Assembly (NCBI RefSeq): GCF_029784155.1
Contig: NC_073693.1
Coordinates: 331,518,592 to 331,582,591, forward strand
Source of the DNA: Uranotaenia lowii
Lineage: Eukaryota; Arthropoda; Insecta; Diptera; Culicidae
Reading direction: 5' to 3'
DNA length: 64,000 nt
Positions 1-12,200 of this stretch are shown here, in pieces (position 1 is the stretch's first letter; every line of letters starts with the position of its first letter). Under the pieces are notes generated by a model that saw only the letters and a program-made list of their open reading frames with translations, was not told where the DNA came from and ran no database searches. A program made the position numbers and the translations under genes.

Positions 1-169
1 GGCCCCGAGCAAAGGCCAGTGTTTGATGCCGGGAATTGCCGCCCAACAAGGCGTTTCAAGCTAGTGTTCCAGCCTCGAGCGCTGAAGGGATTCTTGCGTC
101 GTTTTCTTGCCGAGAAGAGGAGCGTGATGTTCCGAGCGTGAACATATCACCAGAAACATCAAGGTAAGC
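1..169. other. Unassigned, GC-richer edge of window
   Basis: I see no reading frame or motif that I recognise on either strand. It may be the 3' part of the adjacent retrotransposon remnant or unique intron sequence of Acsl. Confidence 0.3.
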
Positions 170-1765
170 TTAAGGTTTATGGTTTTTATTCATTAATGGT
201 TTGATTCGCATCTGACGCACTCTTTTCATTTCGTGCACAGATTGCAGAGCAGCAAGATTGCTGCAATTTAAAAATTCCGGCAAGAGATCTGCCACAATGA
301 CTCCCGCTACAACGCATGCAGCCTCCGACAAAACGATGCGGTATGCACTGATCACCAGCAAATTCATTCGCTTTTGTACACTGTTCAGCTTCTGCTGGTT
401 ACACTGGATATTAAGACCAGATTTTCAGGCCGCCCCTCCACACCGAAGGATTGATGAAACCACACTCGAAGTTATCCTCCGCTGACTACTTCGGATCCCC
501 GAGTTGTTCGCCATTATCCTCGTAAGTGCGGCCGTTGCTGTTGCCGCCTTCTTGCACACATTCTCAACGTGGTTTTTAAAGCTGAACCGTTCGTCAATCA
601 CCACACCTAAATATTTAAGCTCGCGCTTTGATTAGATAGTGCATGATCCAACTGTAATCCTGCCTGTTTGCGGTGAAATCAGGTTTGATATCAAGACAAT
701 TATTGTTTTGTGGTAAGCCAATTCCAAAATCTTGGAGTTCATCCAGCTCTCTACCACTTTTACAGCCTCTGAAGCTTTTAGCTGGACGATTTCTGTTGAG
801 TAAAACGTCGCTAATAGCACGACGTCGTCTTCGAAACCAACCAACTTTACTCCCTCTGGCAGGCTCAATGTCAGCGCCTCATCGTACGTAATATTCCACA
901 GGACCGGGCCCAGTATCGACCCTTGGGATACTCCAGCTATAACATCCTTTTCCTGAAATCCTTCGTTCGTCATGTATTGTAGCTTGCGGATCTAGAAATA
1001 GCTTTCCACTTATTTGCAGAGATATTTCGTATACTCATTTTTTTAGGCGAAGATGCGATCGCTGCCCAGCTGACACTATTGAAGACGTTGTGCACATCCA
1101 ATGTTACTACCGCACAAAAAACAATCCCCTCTACTCTTCTTGAGTCTGGCTTTACCAGCCGTTTCGATGACAGTTCGAATGGCGTTGACTGTGCATCACC
1201 CTTTTCGAAAGCCAAATTGATTGTTGGACAACCCGCCTCCGCCCTTGGTGTACCGCATATTGGCCTGTATACCGATGGGTTCCTCAATGGCTTTCCTGGT
1301 TTGGGCAGCAGAGCCAGCTTCTGCCGTTTCCAAACCTCTGGAAACATCCTTTTCTCAATACAAATTTGCAGTGACGATTGGAACATTTCGGGAAATTCCA
1401 AAATCGCGACCTCAACTGCAATGTTCGGGATACCATCTAGACCGGGAGCCTTTTCCAGCTGAAGGGATTTTGCAATGTCGCGCAGTTCTTCCAACGATAT
1501 GAACTCCTCCTCGCTCGTATCCCAGTCGTACGGGACTTGCGGCCTGTAATTGATATTGTGTTGAGGGAACAGCTCTCTCGTTATTTCCCTCAGTATGTTG
1601 GGGCACATTTGAGGTGCTGCGCTACCGCTTTTGTTTTTTGCCATGACTATCCTATAGGCATCACCCCATTGTCGGTCATTGGCATCAAGACAAAGTTTCC
1701 TTAAACATGCTTTTTTACTCTCTTTAATTGCCTTGCAGAGGTTTCTTTTCGCATTTTAAAAAAGC
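170..1765 (-). pseudogene. R1-clade-like non-LTR retrotransposon remnant (reverse transcriptase)
   Basis: Reading right to left in shifting frames, the fragment has KAIKESKKACLRKLC (about 1700-1765), a finger region with LQLEKAPGLDGIPN and LLPKPGKP (970-1644), then GVSQGSILGP and FEDDVVLL (632-973), LKYLGVVIDERF with an HVENVCKKAATATAAL stretch (about 487-631), and SAYRIVLSEAACVVAGV (about 170-367). The order and motifs match the reverse transcriptase of R1-clade elements common in mosquitoes. The catalytic box should be FADD; here it is FEDD. At least two frameshifts and in-frame stops break it, so it is dead. The endonuclease domain and the 3' end are not seen. It lies downstream of the last visible Acsl exon, probably in an Acsl intron. 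Confidence 0.8.
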
Positions 1766-1849
1766 GCTCTTTTCGGTCATTTTGTTTCGCTCAAATTGGT
1801 TTGTCCTAAACATTACTTGGTATAACATCAAACAAAGATTGCATGGCTA

Positions 1850-2050
1850 CTAAGAGAAGCGTTGCGGACACAGCAGATTCTGAGGAACTCTGTTTTCAGC
1901 AGATTGTAGAGTTGATAACGATCGATTTGCAGATACCTTAAATATTCGGTGTCCGAGGTAGCTGCATAACATATTCGACATACGACCTCTTATTTTCCAA
2001 CCTCGCAATGTGCGCAGAATAGGAGTCCCATTTGTGGTATCAAACACCTT
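1850..2050 (-). pseudogene. Short non-LTR reverse transcriptase fragment (Jockey/I type)
   Basis: A short minus-strand stretch encodes KVFDTT then PILRTLRGWKIRGRMSNM and GHRIFKVSANRSLS. This resembles the palm region of Jockey/I-group reverse transcriptases, where the partner motif is F(D/E)KAFDT, then a helix with GI.GRM, then RTFRV. The catalytic aspartate block is incomplete and the following GVPQG motif has become NRVPQ. It differs from the neighbouring R1-like fragment and so is probably a second insertion. The assignment rests on about 60 residues. Confidence 0.5.
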
Positions 2051-3106
2051 CGAAATGACTAGAGATACGAACTCTATGCTTTAAATGCTTCAAATCGTTC
2101 TGTTCAAAATGAGTGTCCACTCCTTGACCAGCACGGCAAGCGTGTTGACGGTGATCTAATCTACATGTGGCTTCGATTTCGGTTACTAGACGGCGATTAG
2201 TGTTGCTCTAATGTTTTCCAGGAATTAACAAAGGGTCAGTTGAACCCAATGAGGTACACTTTTACTAAGGTGGCGCAAAGGAACGCACACTATTGCACGT
2301 CGGAGATTAAAAAGAATAATAAACATAAACAAGCCCTGCGTCGCGACGCGTCGTTGTCAGGGAGCTCTATTTATCCAAGGAAAATGCGTCGCGAAAATGG
2401 TCGGTAGTGACGTCACTTCTGTCATGGTAACTATGTTTACGAAGAAAAAAACCTCACTTCTACTTTTGCAACGTTTCTTTCTCATCACCTCTCTTTCCAC
2501 CACATTGAGTTGAACCAAGCAAACTAAGGTGTTTCCTTGTCTGGGAAGTTTATTAACGAGTCTTTTTAGCAAGATTTTGTTAACACCAAGTTAACCCGAT
2601 GAGAGGGACGGGTTCCGTATCTTTTTTGAAAACTAAGAACTTGTTCTGTACTAATAATAGTGATCATAGCGCAAGGACATAGAGGCATTCTTTGAGCTAC
2701 AGCGTGGCCATTAAAGTCAAAATATAAACGATACGTACATTGGTGTTCACGGAAGTGGCGAGAATGAGACAGTAGTTGAAGTAGCGATTATTCGTTTCAG
2801 TAAAGTTCCACACAGGAAATGATAGGTAATCGAGATAGGTCTCTAACGGAATCTCATTGCCGAGGACACACTTAACACTGTAGATCAAAAATCAAAGCTC
2901 AGCACTAGATTTCTTCAAGACGATCTGCTGAACGATAACGCGTCTCTCAAAACTAAAACAAGTCTTGTGAGAGTGTGAACTTGTGAAGGAACCAGATATA
3001 CCTCATTGTGATGTGAACTCTATGAATCTGGTGTCTCTAAGAGGACGGCCGAAGTAACTTTAAAATAAACCCCCATAATATTGGATGAATATAAGGTGAC
3101 ACTTAC
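2051..3106. other. Intron sequence, no gene seen
   Basis: This lies downstream of the donor of Acsl exon 3 and is therefore inside the next Acsl intron. I read no ACSL-like exon in any minus-strand frame and no clear repeat ends. Frames of 60-70 codons here look random. Confidence 0.5.
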
Positions 3107-3246
3107 TTGTCCATCAGCGGCGTCTGGAACCCTCGAGCGACCCACTTCGACTTGTATTTGTAGGCGAACTTAAAGAAGGCCTTCTTGATAGGTTTCTCGG
3201 CATTCACCTTGGCATTGATACCCTTGGAGATACGATCCAGAATAAG
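3107..3246 (-). CDS. Acsl: Acsl third coding exon
   Basis: This exon of 140 bp encodes LILDRISKGINAKV through GFQTPLMDK. It is joined in phase to the previous exon, whose last residues are TSVP; TSVPLILDRISKGI is a conserved ACSL3/4 stretch. The acceptor is TTTTGTAG at 3247-3254 and the donor GTAAGT at 3106-3101. It ends two bases into a codon, so another exon must follow, outside the window. The intron between this and the previous exon is only 64 bp (3247-3310), a typical short insect intron. Confidence 0.93.
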
Positions 3247-6200
3247 CTACAAAAGCCAAAAAAAATTATTTTCAAAATTCGAAATCAAATTGATAGTTTT
3301 AGCTACTCACCGGCACCGAGGTCATGCAGGTGGGTTTCAGCACCGTAGCGTCACCCTTGCAGCCCTTCATCACCTTGGAACTGGAATCGATCAGCGTCAG
3401 TGGTGTCGAGTACCCAATCGGGACCCCGGTCAGAAGGCACACACTTTCGGCTAGCAGCTCGAAAACGTGTGCCAGCGGCAGGAAACCGATCAGCACATCG
3501 TCCGGGTAAATTTTGAAGATATCACAGAAGTTCTTCATGGTTCCGATACAGTTGGCATGCGAAAGCAGCACGCCCTTGGGCGTTCCGGTCGATCCAGAGG
3601 TGTACATAATGATGGCAGTATCGTCCGGGGTCGGGGGATTGCCAGGGATCTGGCTCTTCTCACCCATTTCCAGCACCTTGGAGAAGGGAATGATTTCGAC
3701 GCCTGCCTTGAAGCCGGTGACTTCGGTTTTGTGCAACTGATCCTCCATGAAGATGATCCGCTTGACGTTGGGTGTCACATCCAGCACCGTTTTGAACTTG
3801 GGCAAAAGCTCGTGGGAAGTGATCACCGTATGCACTTCGGTTTCGTTGATACCGTGAGCGATACCATCATCCCCGAGGGTGGCGTAGATCGTCACCAGCG
3901 GCATGTTCTGCTTGAAGCAGCCGTGAGCCGCAATCAACCATTCGGCCCGGGTTTCTGCGAAGATAACGATGTTTTGCTTGGTCTGCTGGCCGAGTTCCCG
4001 CAGACCCCGTCCGAAACAGGCCGCGGCGAATTCGGTTTCGATAAAGTTCCGCCACATGTAATCACCCATGTTGAACTTCTTGAAGACTCGCCCATTAGAC
4101 TGGACCTCGTCCTCTTCGCTGATGATTTTGCGGGTACCGATGCAGCGCTTGGTGCTGTGATGTTTGGTAACGAATGTGAACATCCGCTCAAGGGTGTCGA
4201 TGTTGTTCTGCATCATCTTGACGTGCATCTCGCTGGGAGCATCCACGCCCCGGTATGTGATGGAGGTGCCATCCTGCTGGATGATTTTGGCCTGAAAGGA
4301 ATAAAAATGGGTATGGATAAGAATTTTGAATACAGAAAGATTAGTTTTTAATCTTCACAAAATCGACTTTTAAAATTAAAAAATGATTGGCAAATTTTTA
4401 GAATTATTTACTAATTAAAATCTTGTAGCCGTTTTTCAATATGATATCGAACAGGTGTTTGAAGGCCGAAGAATAACAACATTCGACTGTACATAACTCA
4501 AGGCGATGAATCTTGCCAATCTAATCAATTGGAACATCATTAGCATCTCCGAGTGGGAAAACGTTTACATAAGTACACGTGCACCTTTCTAGAAGAAACC
4601 GAACACACATCGATCGATTCGTAAACAAGTTGGCGCGGAAATCAACCTTGGCATATTTTTCAAGGAAAACCCTCCTGTCCGGGGTGCCTGCTCCTTCGAG
4701 TAGTGCTGGTAACAGAGCAAACGAAAAGAAAAGACCACTCCGAGTTCCGTTTAGCTCCAATAAATATCATTCATCTAACTAACGCCTTCCGTTCCAAATA
4801 ATAACGTGTCTCGTTCGGTTCTATTTCTCCGTTCTTCTTGTTACTGAACTGACTGAAATCGATTAGCACACGTGTCCGATTGCCACATTTTCGTGCAAAG
4901 GCGATGACTGCTGCTCCGGAAAGGCGTTACGTTAACACAATACAAAGTACTTCCCTGGACAAGGACAAAGTGGAACAGTTTTGGGAAGAGGAATTGATTA
5001 TTTTCAAACAATTCTTGTGTAACAATCCTCTAGGATAATTGGATACACAAGACGATTTTGTCCAGAATTTCAAACACATATGTACCAGGGTTGTCGAAAT
5101 CACAGAAAAATATATAATTTCACAGAATTTATAAAAAAAAATCATCACAGAATCGAAGTCACAGAACAAAGAATTTTGGATATATTCACGGATTTTACAG
5201 ATTATTTTAAATTTTGTAAATTATCCAAAAAAATTTTTAATTGTAAAAAACCCAATTTTTCACGACTTTTTAATAAAATTTATGTTATTCCCATCACAGA
5301 ATTTCTGGGTTAAATCACAGGAAGTCAGATTTTTTTTCGCAAAAACACAGATTTTTTTTGGCAACCTTGATGTGTACTGTGCCTAAGACATAAAATTCAA
5401 CAGTTTCGCCAAATCCAGTACACAGAGAAAACGAGGCTTTTGAAACAAAACTTAACTGATTTTAATTCAAAACTTTCATTTTTTCGAAACAGACTTCTGG
5501 TTTATTTGAATCAAAGAATTAAGGTTTTGATTCAAAAAAATAATTTTTGAACAAATGAATGAATTTTTAATAATTTCGGGCTTTGATTTTAATCAAATTC
5601 TTTGATTGAAAATTTTTTTCGGATAACATCCCCACAGAAACAAAGTTGTTTTTTTTTTTGGTTAAATTGCTAATTTCTATTGAAACAAAACTAAAGTTTT
5701 GCCGGTCATGTGAGAATGTGGATAAGAGTTAGCTAATTTCGCAGGATTCAGAATGAAGTACATATGTGTCGTGAACTGACGATCAATCTTAATCATACTT
5801 CAGAATCTAGGTTTAACACGCCCATGCTTCACCAGATTTGATCAATAACTAGAGATGCCAATGTGCCTGATTTTCCGAGGCTTAGTCTGACAACCTGATA
5901 AGGCATTAGATTTCCCTGATTTTTTCAAAAAAATAAGGTCGAAAAGAACTGGATTAGATACCATTGCTGAAGTGAGAATGTGGAGCGAAGACAAAAAAAT
6001 GGTCATCACTTTGAGCAACTTTGACGTAGCCTAATTATTATTTTACCAGTCCCTGATTTTTGAAAAAAAAAATTTGACAACCCTGCCAATAACTGATTCG
6101 TATGTTTTTGTTTACATTTTCAATTACAGTGTTGTCACATTTTTTTATAACTTCCAATCTCAAATCAAAATTTATACTTCGATAAGCAATTTCAATCAAA

Positions 6201-9200
6201 AACGAATTATTTTAAATTTCGATTTCCTTATTATTTTATTCTTCATTAGATTTTTCTTTTGATATTTTAAATTCGTTCGATTCTTTTTTTTTTCATTAAA
6301 TTTTATTTCTCTGGCTTCTCGCTGTTGAGCCTTTCTTTGCCAAGTGGAACTGAATTTTATCTATGAGCTGAATTTACTGTTTCGGAACTATAATCATTCC
6401 CAAACAGCAGCCTTCCGAGTCTACGCTCATTTTACCAACAACACCATTGTCGTAAACTGACGATTAATATAAATCTTAAATAAGAATCTCGCTTTAACAC
6501 GTCCGTCTCTCACAAGATTAGACCAAAAAACTGATTTGTGCTTTTGTTTACACTTTGAATCTTATATTACAGTGTTGCCACTTTTTTTGTATATTTTTAT
6601 ATCTTTTATTTTTATTCTGTACATTCTTTTTCTCATCTCCACAGTATGATAAGTGTATGTTTATTAAAAAGTTAATATTCAATTCTATAAGTGTACATAA
6701 GTATTTACAAGTTCCAAGTCTCTCAGTTCAAGATGACACCGCTCCAAATCCAGCGATCAGGTCGACGAAAATTTGGGCTGGATATCGATTATAGGAACTA
6801 ATTTGTGACCTAGTTTTTTTTAATAAAAATAAATTTAAGATTTAAATATCTTCAGGGTGCCCAGCGAGTTCCCATTTTTAAATTCCCGGTTTATTCCTGG
6901 TTTATCCGATTGAGATTTAATGTTTGCTTAAAAATGAAATTGTTTATCAGATTTTTTAACAAAAAAATTAGCCATAGTTTATAAAAGTTGAACGTGAATT
7001 TTCAATACTTAATTGAATTTAATGTTAATGTTAATTAATTCCAATGTTTTTTTTTTTTCATATCGAACAATATCCTTGAGCTTAAAAATAGTTCTCGCTC
7101 ATGATATTTTTCTACGACATTCCGGTAATTTAAAACACACACATTTAAAATATCTTTGAACAGAAACTGGAACAACCCAAGTAACCAAAAGTCACATATC
7201 TACTTAATCTAGTACGTTTTAAGTTCACATTTGGCTGAATAAAAGGTACTCAAATGAAATGAAAATAGGTGCTTGATTTGGACTTCTGACCGAACATAAA
7301 AAGTCTAAACAAGTAGCATAGAACATTTTTGTGCGTTCCAAGTACCTTAAAAATCCAGAATTCAATTAGGCTTATCGTGCTTCGTTACGAACTTCTTACT
7401 AATTTGTTGGTTCAATGCCGAACTTCTTACGAACTTTTAGGTTCCAAACAGAACTTGTTACGAACTTTTAGGTTCCAAACAGAACTTGTTACGAACTTTT
7501 TGGTTCCATGAGGAACTTCTATAGAACTTCAATACAAACGTTAGCGTTAAGATTTTTCACAAGAGTGAATAACAGAATATCAGAACTTATGAATATACGA
7601 GCAACTTTCAGCCTTCAGCTGGTTCGTCTCTACAAGAATAACGAATTAAACCCACAAATAAATTAACTGTTTTAATCAAAATGGATAAATGTCACAAATC
7701 TAATATATTTTTCACATTGTTTTGCATTTTAAACAATATTCATATTTAACTAACCAAATTAAAATAGAAAACAGATAAAAAGAAAATTAATCTCAAAAAA
7801 CAACTTAAAACATAAAAATACTCACGTTCAATTTCAATTCCTCCTAGTTTGTTTAACAAAAGTTTATACATCCTTTAGTGATCAAGTAAGAATGTTTACA
7901 TTTTTATTATCGCCTGCTTTGAAAAGTCGATAATTCTAAGTTTATTTCATATTGATGTTTAAAATAACAGCAATCTGAGCATTGGCCATGGTACAGACAC
8001 TGATCATACTGACAGAACACTTTAAACAAAAATTCGATCATTTTCTGGCTATTTTTTTTCGTCACATTTACAGGTTCGCAATACCGATGGTAGGTGGCGA
8101 ACCTACCATTTTTCCGATACAAATGCCCTATAGGAAAAATTTACCTGTTTAGCCCGATTTTATCGTCGAAATTCCCTGTTTTTAATTTAAAGGTGGGTGG
8201 CATTTCCTAACTGTGATAGCATTTCTTCAAATCGATCGATGCACACTCTGGAATCGATATTGCGTACTATTGGAAAAATTATCCACAAAACGAAATCGAG
8301 TGTCCAGTCAGTATGGTCAGTGGTACAGAGGTAGCGTGTTCAGTTTTCACCTCGCTGGTTCAGGTTCAAATCTTCAAGCATGCAAATTTTCAAAGTAAGT
8401 ATGAAACTCATTCACAGTTAAAGCAATATCAGATTAAAATTAAAAGGTATAAAAATTAATAGCAAGAAACGGATTTTTCTTTTTTCATTAATCTTTTTTT
8501 TTCGAGGAGGCTGAATAGCCTTCTACTCAGCTTCTATTATGGACTTTAGAAGTATCGATAAGAACTTAAATTTGAGGCTGAGTAAAATGCTACTCATTCG
8601 TTAAACAAAGTTGTAATTCATATTTTAACTTTTCCTCAATTGTTTATAATTCCATTTATTTAAATCAGTTTTAAAACTTCATGATAAAATAAAAATAATA
8701 CTTTCGTACACTTCTATGATCAAGACCAAGGATGGAATTCTGTTTAGAAAAAAAGAAAAAAAAAACTGGCTCAAATACCCTTCATTCGATTTCTCGAAAA
8801 AAAGTCACAATAGATAGGTTTCATTTTCTTCAACAATTTTAATCCGAACAGGCTTTTTTTGAACTATATCAAAAATGTTGGGAAATTGAGGGTAAACCGG
8901 TCATAAATGCTTTTTTCGATGCGTGCGGAGGCTCAAACAGCCTTCATTCGATTCCTCGGAAAGAATCACTCGAGATAGATCTCATTTGGTTCAAAATTTT
9001 TTAAGTCCGATCATGCTTTTTCTCAAATAACTGAAAAATGTTGGGGAATGGGGGGTAAAAACTGCCATAACTCTGTTTTACGATGCGTGCGGTGACTCAA
9101 ACAACCTTAATTCAATTTCTAGGGAAAAAAAACCACATAAGAAAAGTCTCATCATTTGGTTCAAAATTTCCAAGTCCGAACATGCTTTTTCTGAATAATA

Positions 9201-12200
9201 TTAAAAATGATGGGAAATTGAGGATAAAACGGCCAACTCCATTTTACGGTGCGTGCGGTGTGGCTCGAACAGCTTTCATTCGATTCCTCGAAAAAAATCA
9301 CAAACTATAGCTTTTGTTTGGTTCAAAATTTTCAAGTCCGAACATGCTTTTTTTCTCAATTATTTGTATTTGTAGTGTAGGGGAATTGATGGTAAAATCA
9401 GCCAGGACTCCATTTTCCGGTGCGTGCGGTGGTTCAAACAGCCTTCATTTGATTTCTCGGAAAAAATCGCACAAGGTTGGTCTATTTTTGTTCAACATTT
9501 TCTACTCCAAATCAGTGTTTTTCTGGATTGTTTACAAAATTTAGGAGCATTAGGGGTTAAAAAGGCACTATATCTCCGTTCGTAAGCTCGTGCGGTGTCT
9601 GAAACTATGTCCAATCGATACTCTGGACATTTTCACTGAAGGACAGTATACAGGGTGACAAAAAAGTCCGGTTACACTTTTGTGGGGTCGCCTGTAGCCT
9701 ACACGTTGCATCTCTCTGGTACCTTCTATATGTCAAATGAAAGGGCTAACTCCGCTGCCCAAAGTGGCAGAGTTTCGTTTCTGTGCAGTTTGTTTACATT
9801 GAGTTGTGAGCCATGGAAGAGTTAAGAGCAGCTGTTATCGCTGCTCGGTTTAACGCGCAGATGACGATATTATTTTTTCGAACGAGAAGCTGTTCGTTTT
9901 GGAGCAAACAATCAATAGCCAAAATGATCGAGTTTGGAGTGTGAGCCTCCAGCAAGTTCCAGCGGACAAGCTGAATGTTTCCCGGTTCCAAAATAAGACG
10001 TCAGTCTTGCTTCCAGACAGATGGCGCAGCATCCCACACCGCAAAGGTTGTTCAGGCGAGGTGTGAGGAAAACTTGACCGATTTCATTTCAAAGAATGAA
10101 TGGCCTCCGTCGTCTCCGGATCTGAATCCACTGGATTATTTCGTGTGGGGATACATGAGGTCGAAGCTGAACGACTATAAAATAACAAATTTGGAGCAAT
10201 TCAAGTGAGTTATCACGAAAATCCAGGACGAGATGCCGATGGAGCAGATGCGCGCCGCTTGCGACGACTTTCCGAGACGTCTGAAGCTGGTTCGATCAGA
10301 TAAAGATGGTGTAATTCCGAGATATCCTCTGTGAAGTATCTTTATTAGTTACTGAATAAAGCTTTGAAAACCAGATTCAGATTTTCTTCTTATTCTTTGA
10401 AATATTGAGATTTTCCTGTGTGACCGGACTTTTTTGTCACCCTGTATGTTCATACATTTGGTTCATGTAGGAGGGAAGATATGGAATTTCTGTGTGGTTT
10501 ATACACTTTTTTCCTCATTGTGTAAATGACTTCCAAAAAGGTCTTCAACAAAAAGGTGTCAGATCTCATTATTGAAAGGCTTAAAAAGTTGCAAGTTGTT
10601 TTTTGGTCGGGCTACATGTCAAAAAAGTCATGAAAAGACATGCCACGAACAACATCTAGGTGATTTCTAGAACATGAACACACACGCGACACGCCAGAGC
10701 TTCACTAAGTTGAAAAAAAATGTATAACGTCAAACGAAACCACAAGAATACATAAAAAGAATGCTGGCTGGATACAGTTTAAGTTAAGATTGCCAGATTG
10801 TTCGGTGTCATTCGGGTTTGCTCGGATATTTAATGCAAAATTTGGGAGCAGTCCGACCCGGCTTGGCTGCCCGGATTTCATTGAAAAAAGCTCGGAGTTT
10901 GCCCGGATTTATCCACTTTTTATGACAAATCAAACAAAAAAAACAAATTATGTTGTAAAAATTTTTTATTTATGCCAAAACGAAACTTTTTGAACAAGTT
11001 CTGGAAAAATAATCATGAGAGGTTTTTTAGAAGCCTAAAATACGACTTAAAATCTGTCGATGAGTTATGATGAAAAAAAAATTTTTTTTTCATTTTTTTT
11101 CTTGATTTCTGTTGAGTAACTTTTGGGTTTTGATAAAATTTACTCGGATATTGCCCGGATATTTTGTCGCCAATTTGACATCAAATGCCCGGATTTTGCC
11201 AGGTTTTTATATAAAATAGCCCGGATTGATCCGCCCCGGATACGTGCACAACAAAATTCCGCAACCTTAGTTTAAGTAGAATTGTCGTGCAATCCGATAA
11301 ACTGAAGACTCAGAGAAACCTTGTAGAAGGAATCAAAAGAAAAGTCCGTCAGATCCTAATAAACCTTAAATAATTTTATTTCAATTTCGTTTGAACTAAT
11401 CATTCGGAAGAAATCGGTTTCGAATTTTAAATACGGCTAATGTTTTGAGAAAAACACTTTCAAAGTTTGACTGCTCCATAAGCTTCCAGAAAAGTTTTTT
11501 TTTTGGTTTTCTTCATTTCTCGAAAGCTGAATATTCATCAGGTAACTCCGTATAATCAAAATGTAGTCTTCCGAAGGCACTTTTTCTTCCAGGTGGTAAC
11601 TCTCTTTGTTCACATCTGGCGCATTCGCCGTTCTCAAAATTCGCTACCGAAATATGCTTTGTATTTTGAATTTAAAAAAAAAGGTGAACGGATTCACAAA
11701 AAAATCTTTTTTGTTTTAAATAAAAACAACCTTCAGAAGATACGCTTAAAATATATTCAGGAAAAAGCATTTCCATCATTTTAAAAAAATTTCTGGATAT
11801 TTTTCAATAATTTATTCGATGGATACCTTTCAATCTACGTATGGGAACAGGAAGACCTGGTAATGGAATAGAACGAACCGTTTCATTTTTACCGAAGCGA
11901 ATTACCACTTCAAGTATCAACATGAGTATGAAGAACTTTTGGCACCTTGAGTGTGATTGATTGACTGACTGAAATAACTTGTGGATTGCTGAGCTGTTAT
12001 TGCGTAGGTCTGATTGAAATAATTACAGGAGAATCAAAGTTTCAACTTTCCGAATATTTGTTGGACAGAGACATTGAGAATCACACGAAAAATCATCTTA
12101 GAAATGCGTGTTCTCTATCAATACCGGAAAGATATAATCATGATATAATATGAGTGACCAGTCGCTTAATTTTGTACAAATTTTATCACGGATCTCCTGG

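Noticed and set aside
2697..2888. A further Acsl exon in the minus-strand frame
   Set aside because: The translation has no ACSL motif such as the GYGLTET or DRKKDLVK regions expected next, and it lacks flanking splice sites.
3467..4351. 294-codon plus-strand frame opposite Acsl exon 2
   Set aside because: It is the antisense shadow of a conserved exon and has no protein family features.
8312..8382. Functional tRNA gene
   Set aside because: A and B box-like words are present, but no acceptor stem, anticodon stem or pol III terminator could be drawn, so it is listed only as a tRNA-like repeat.
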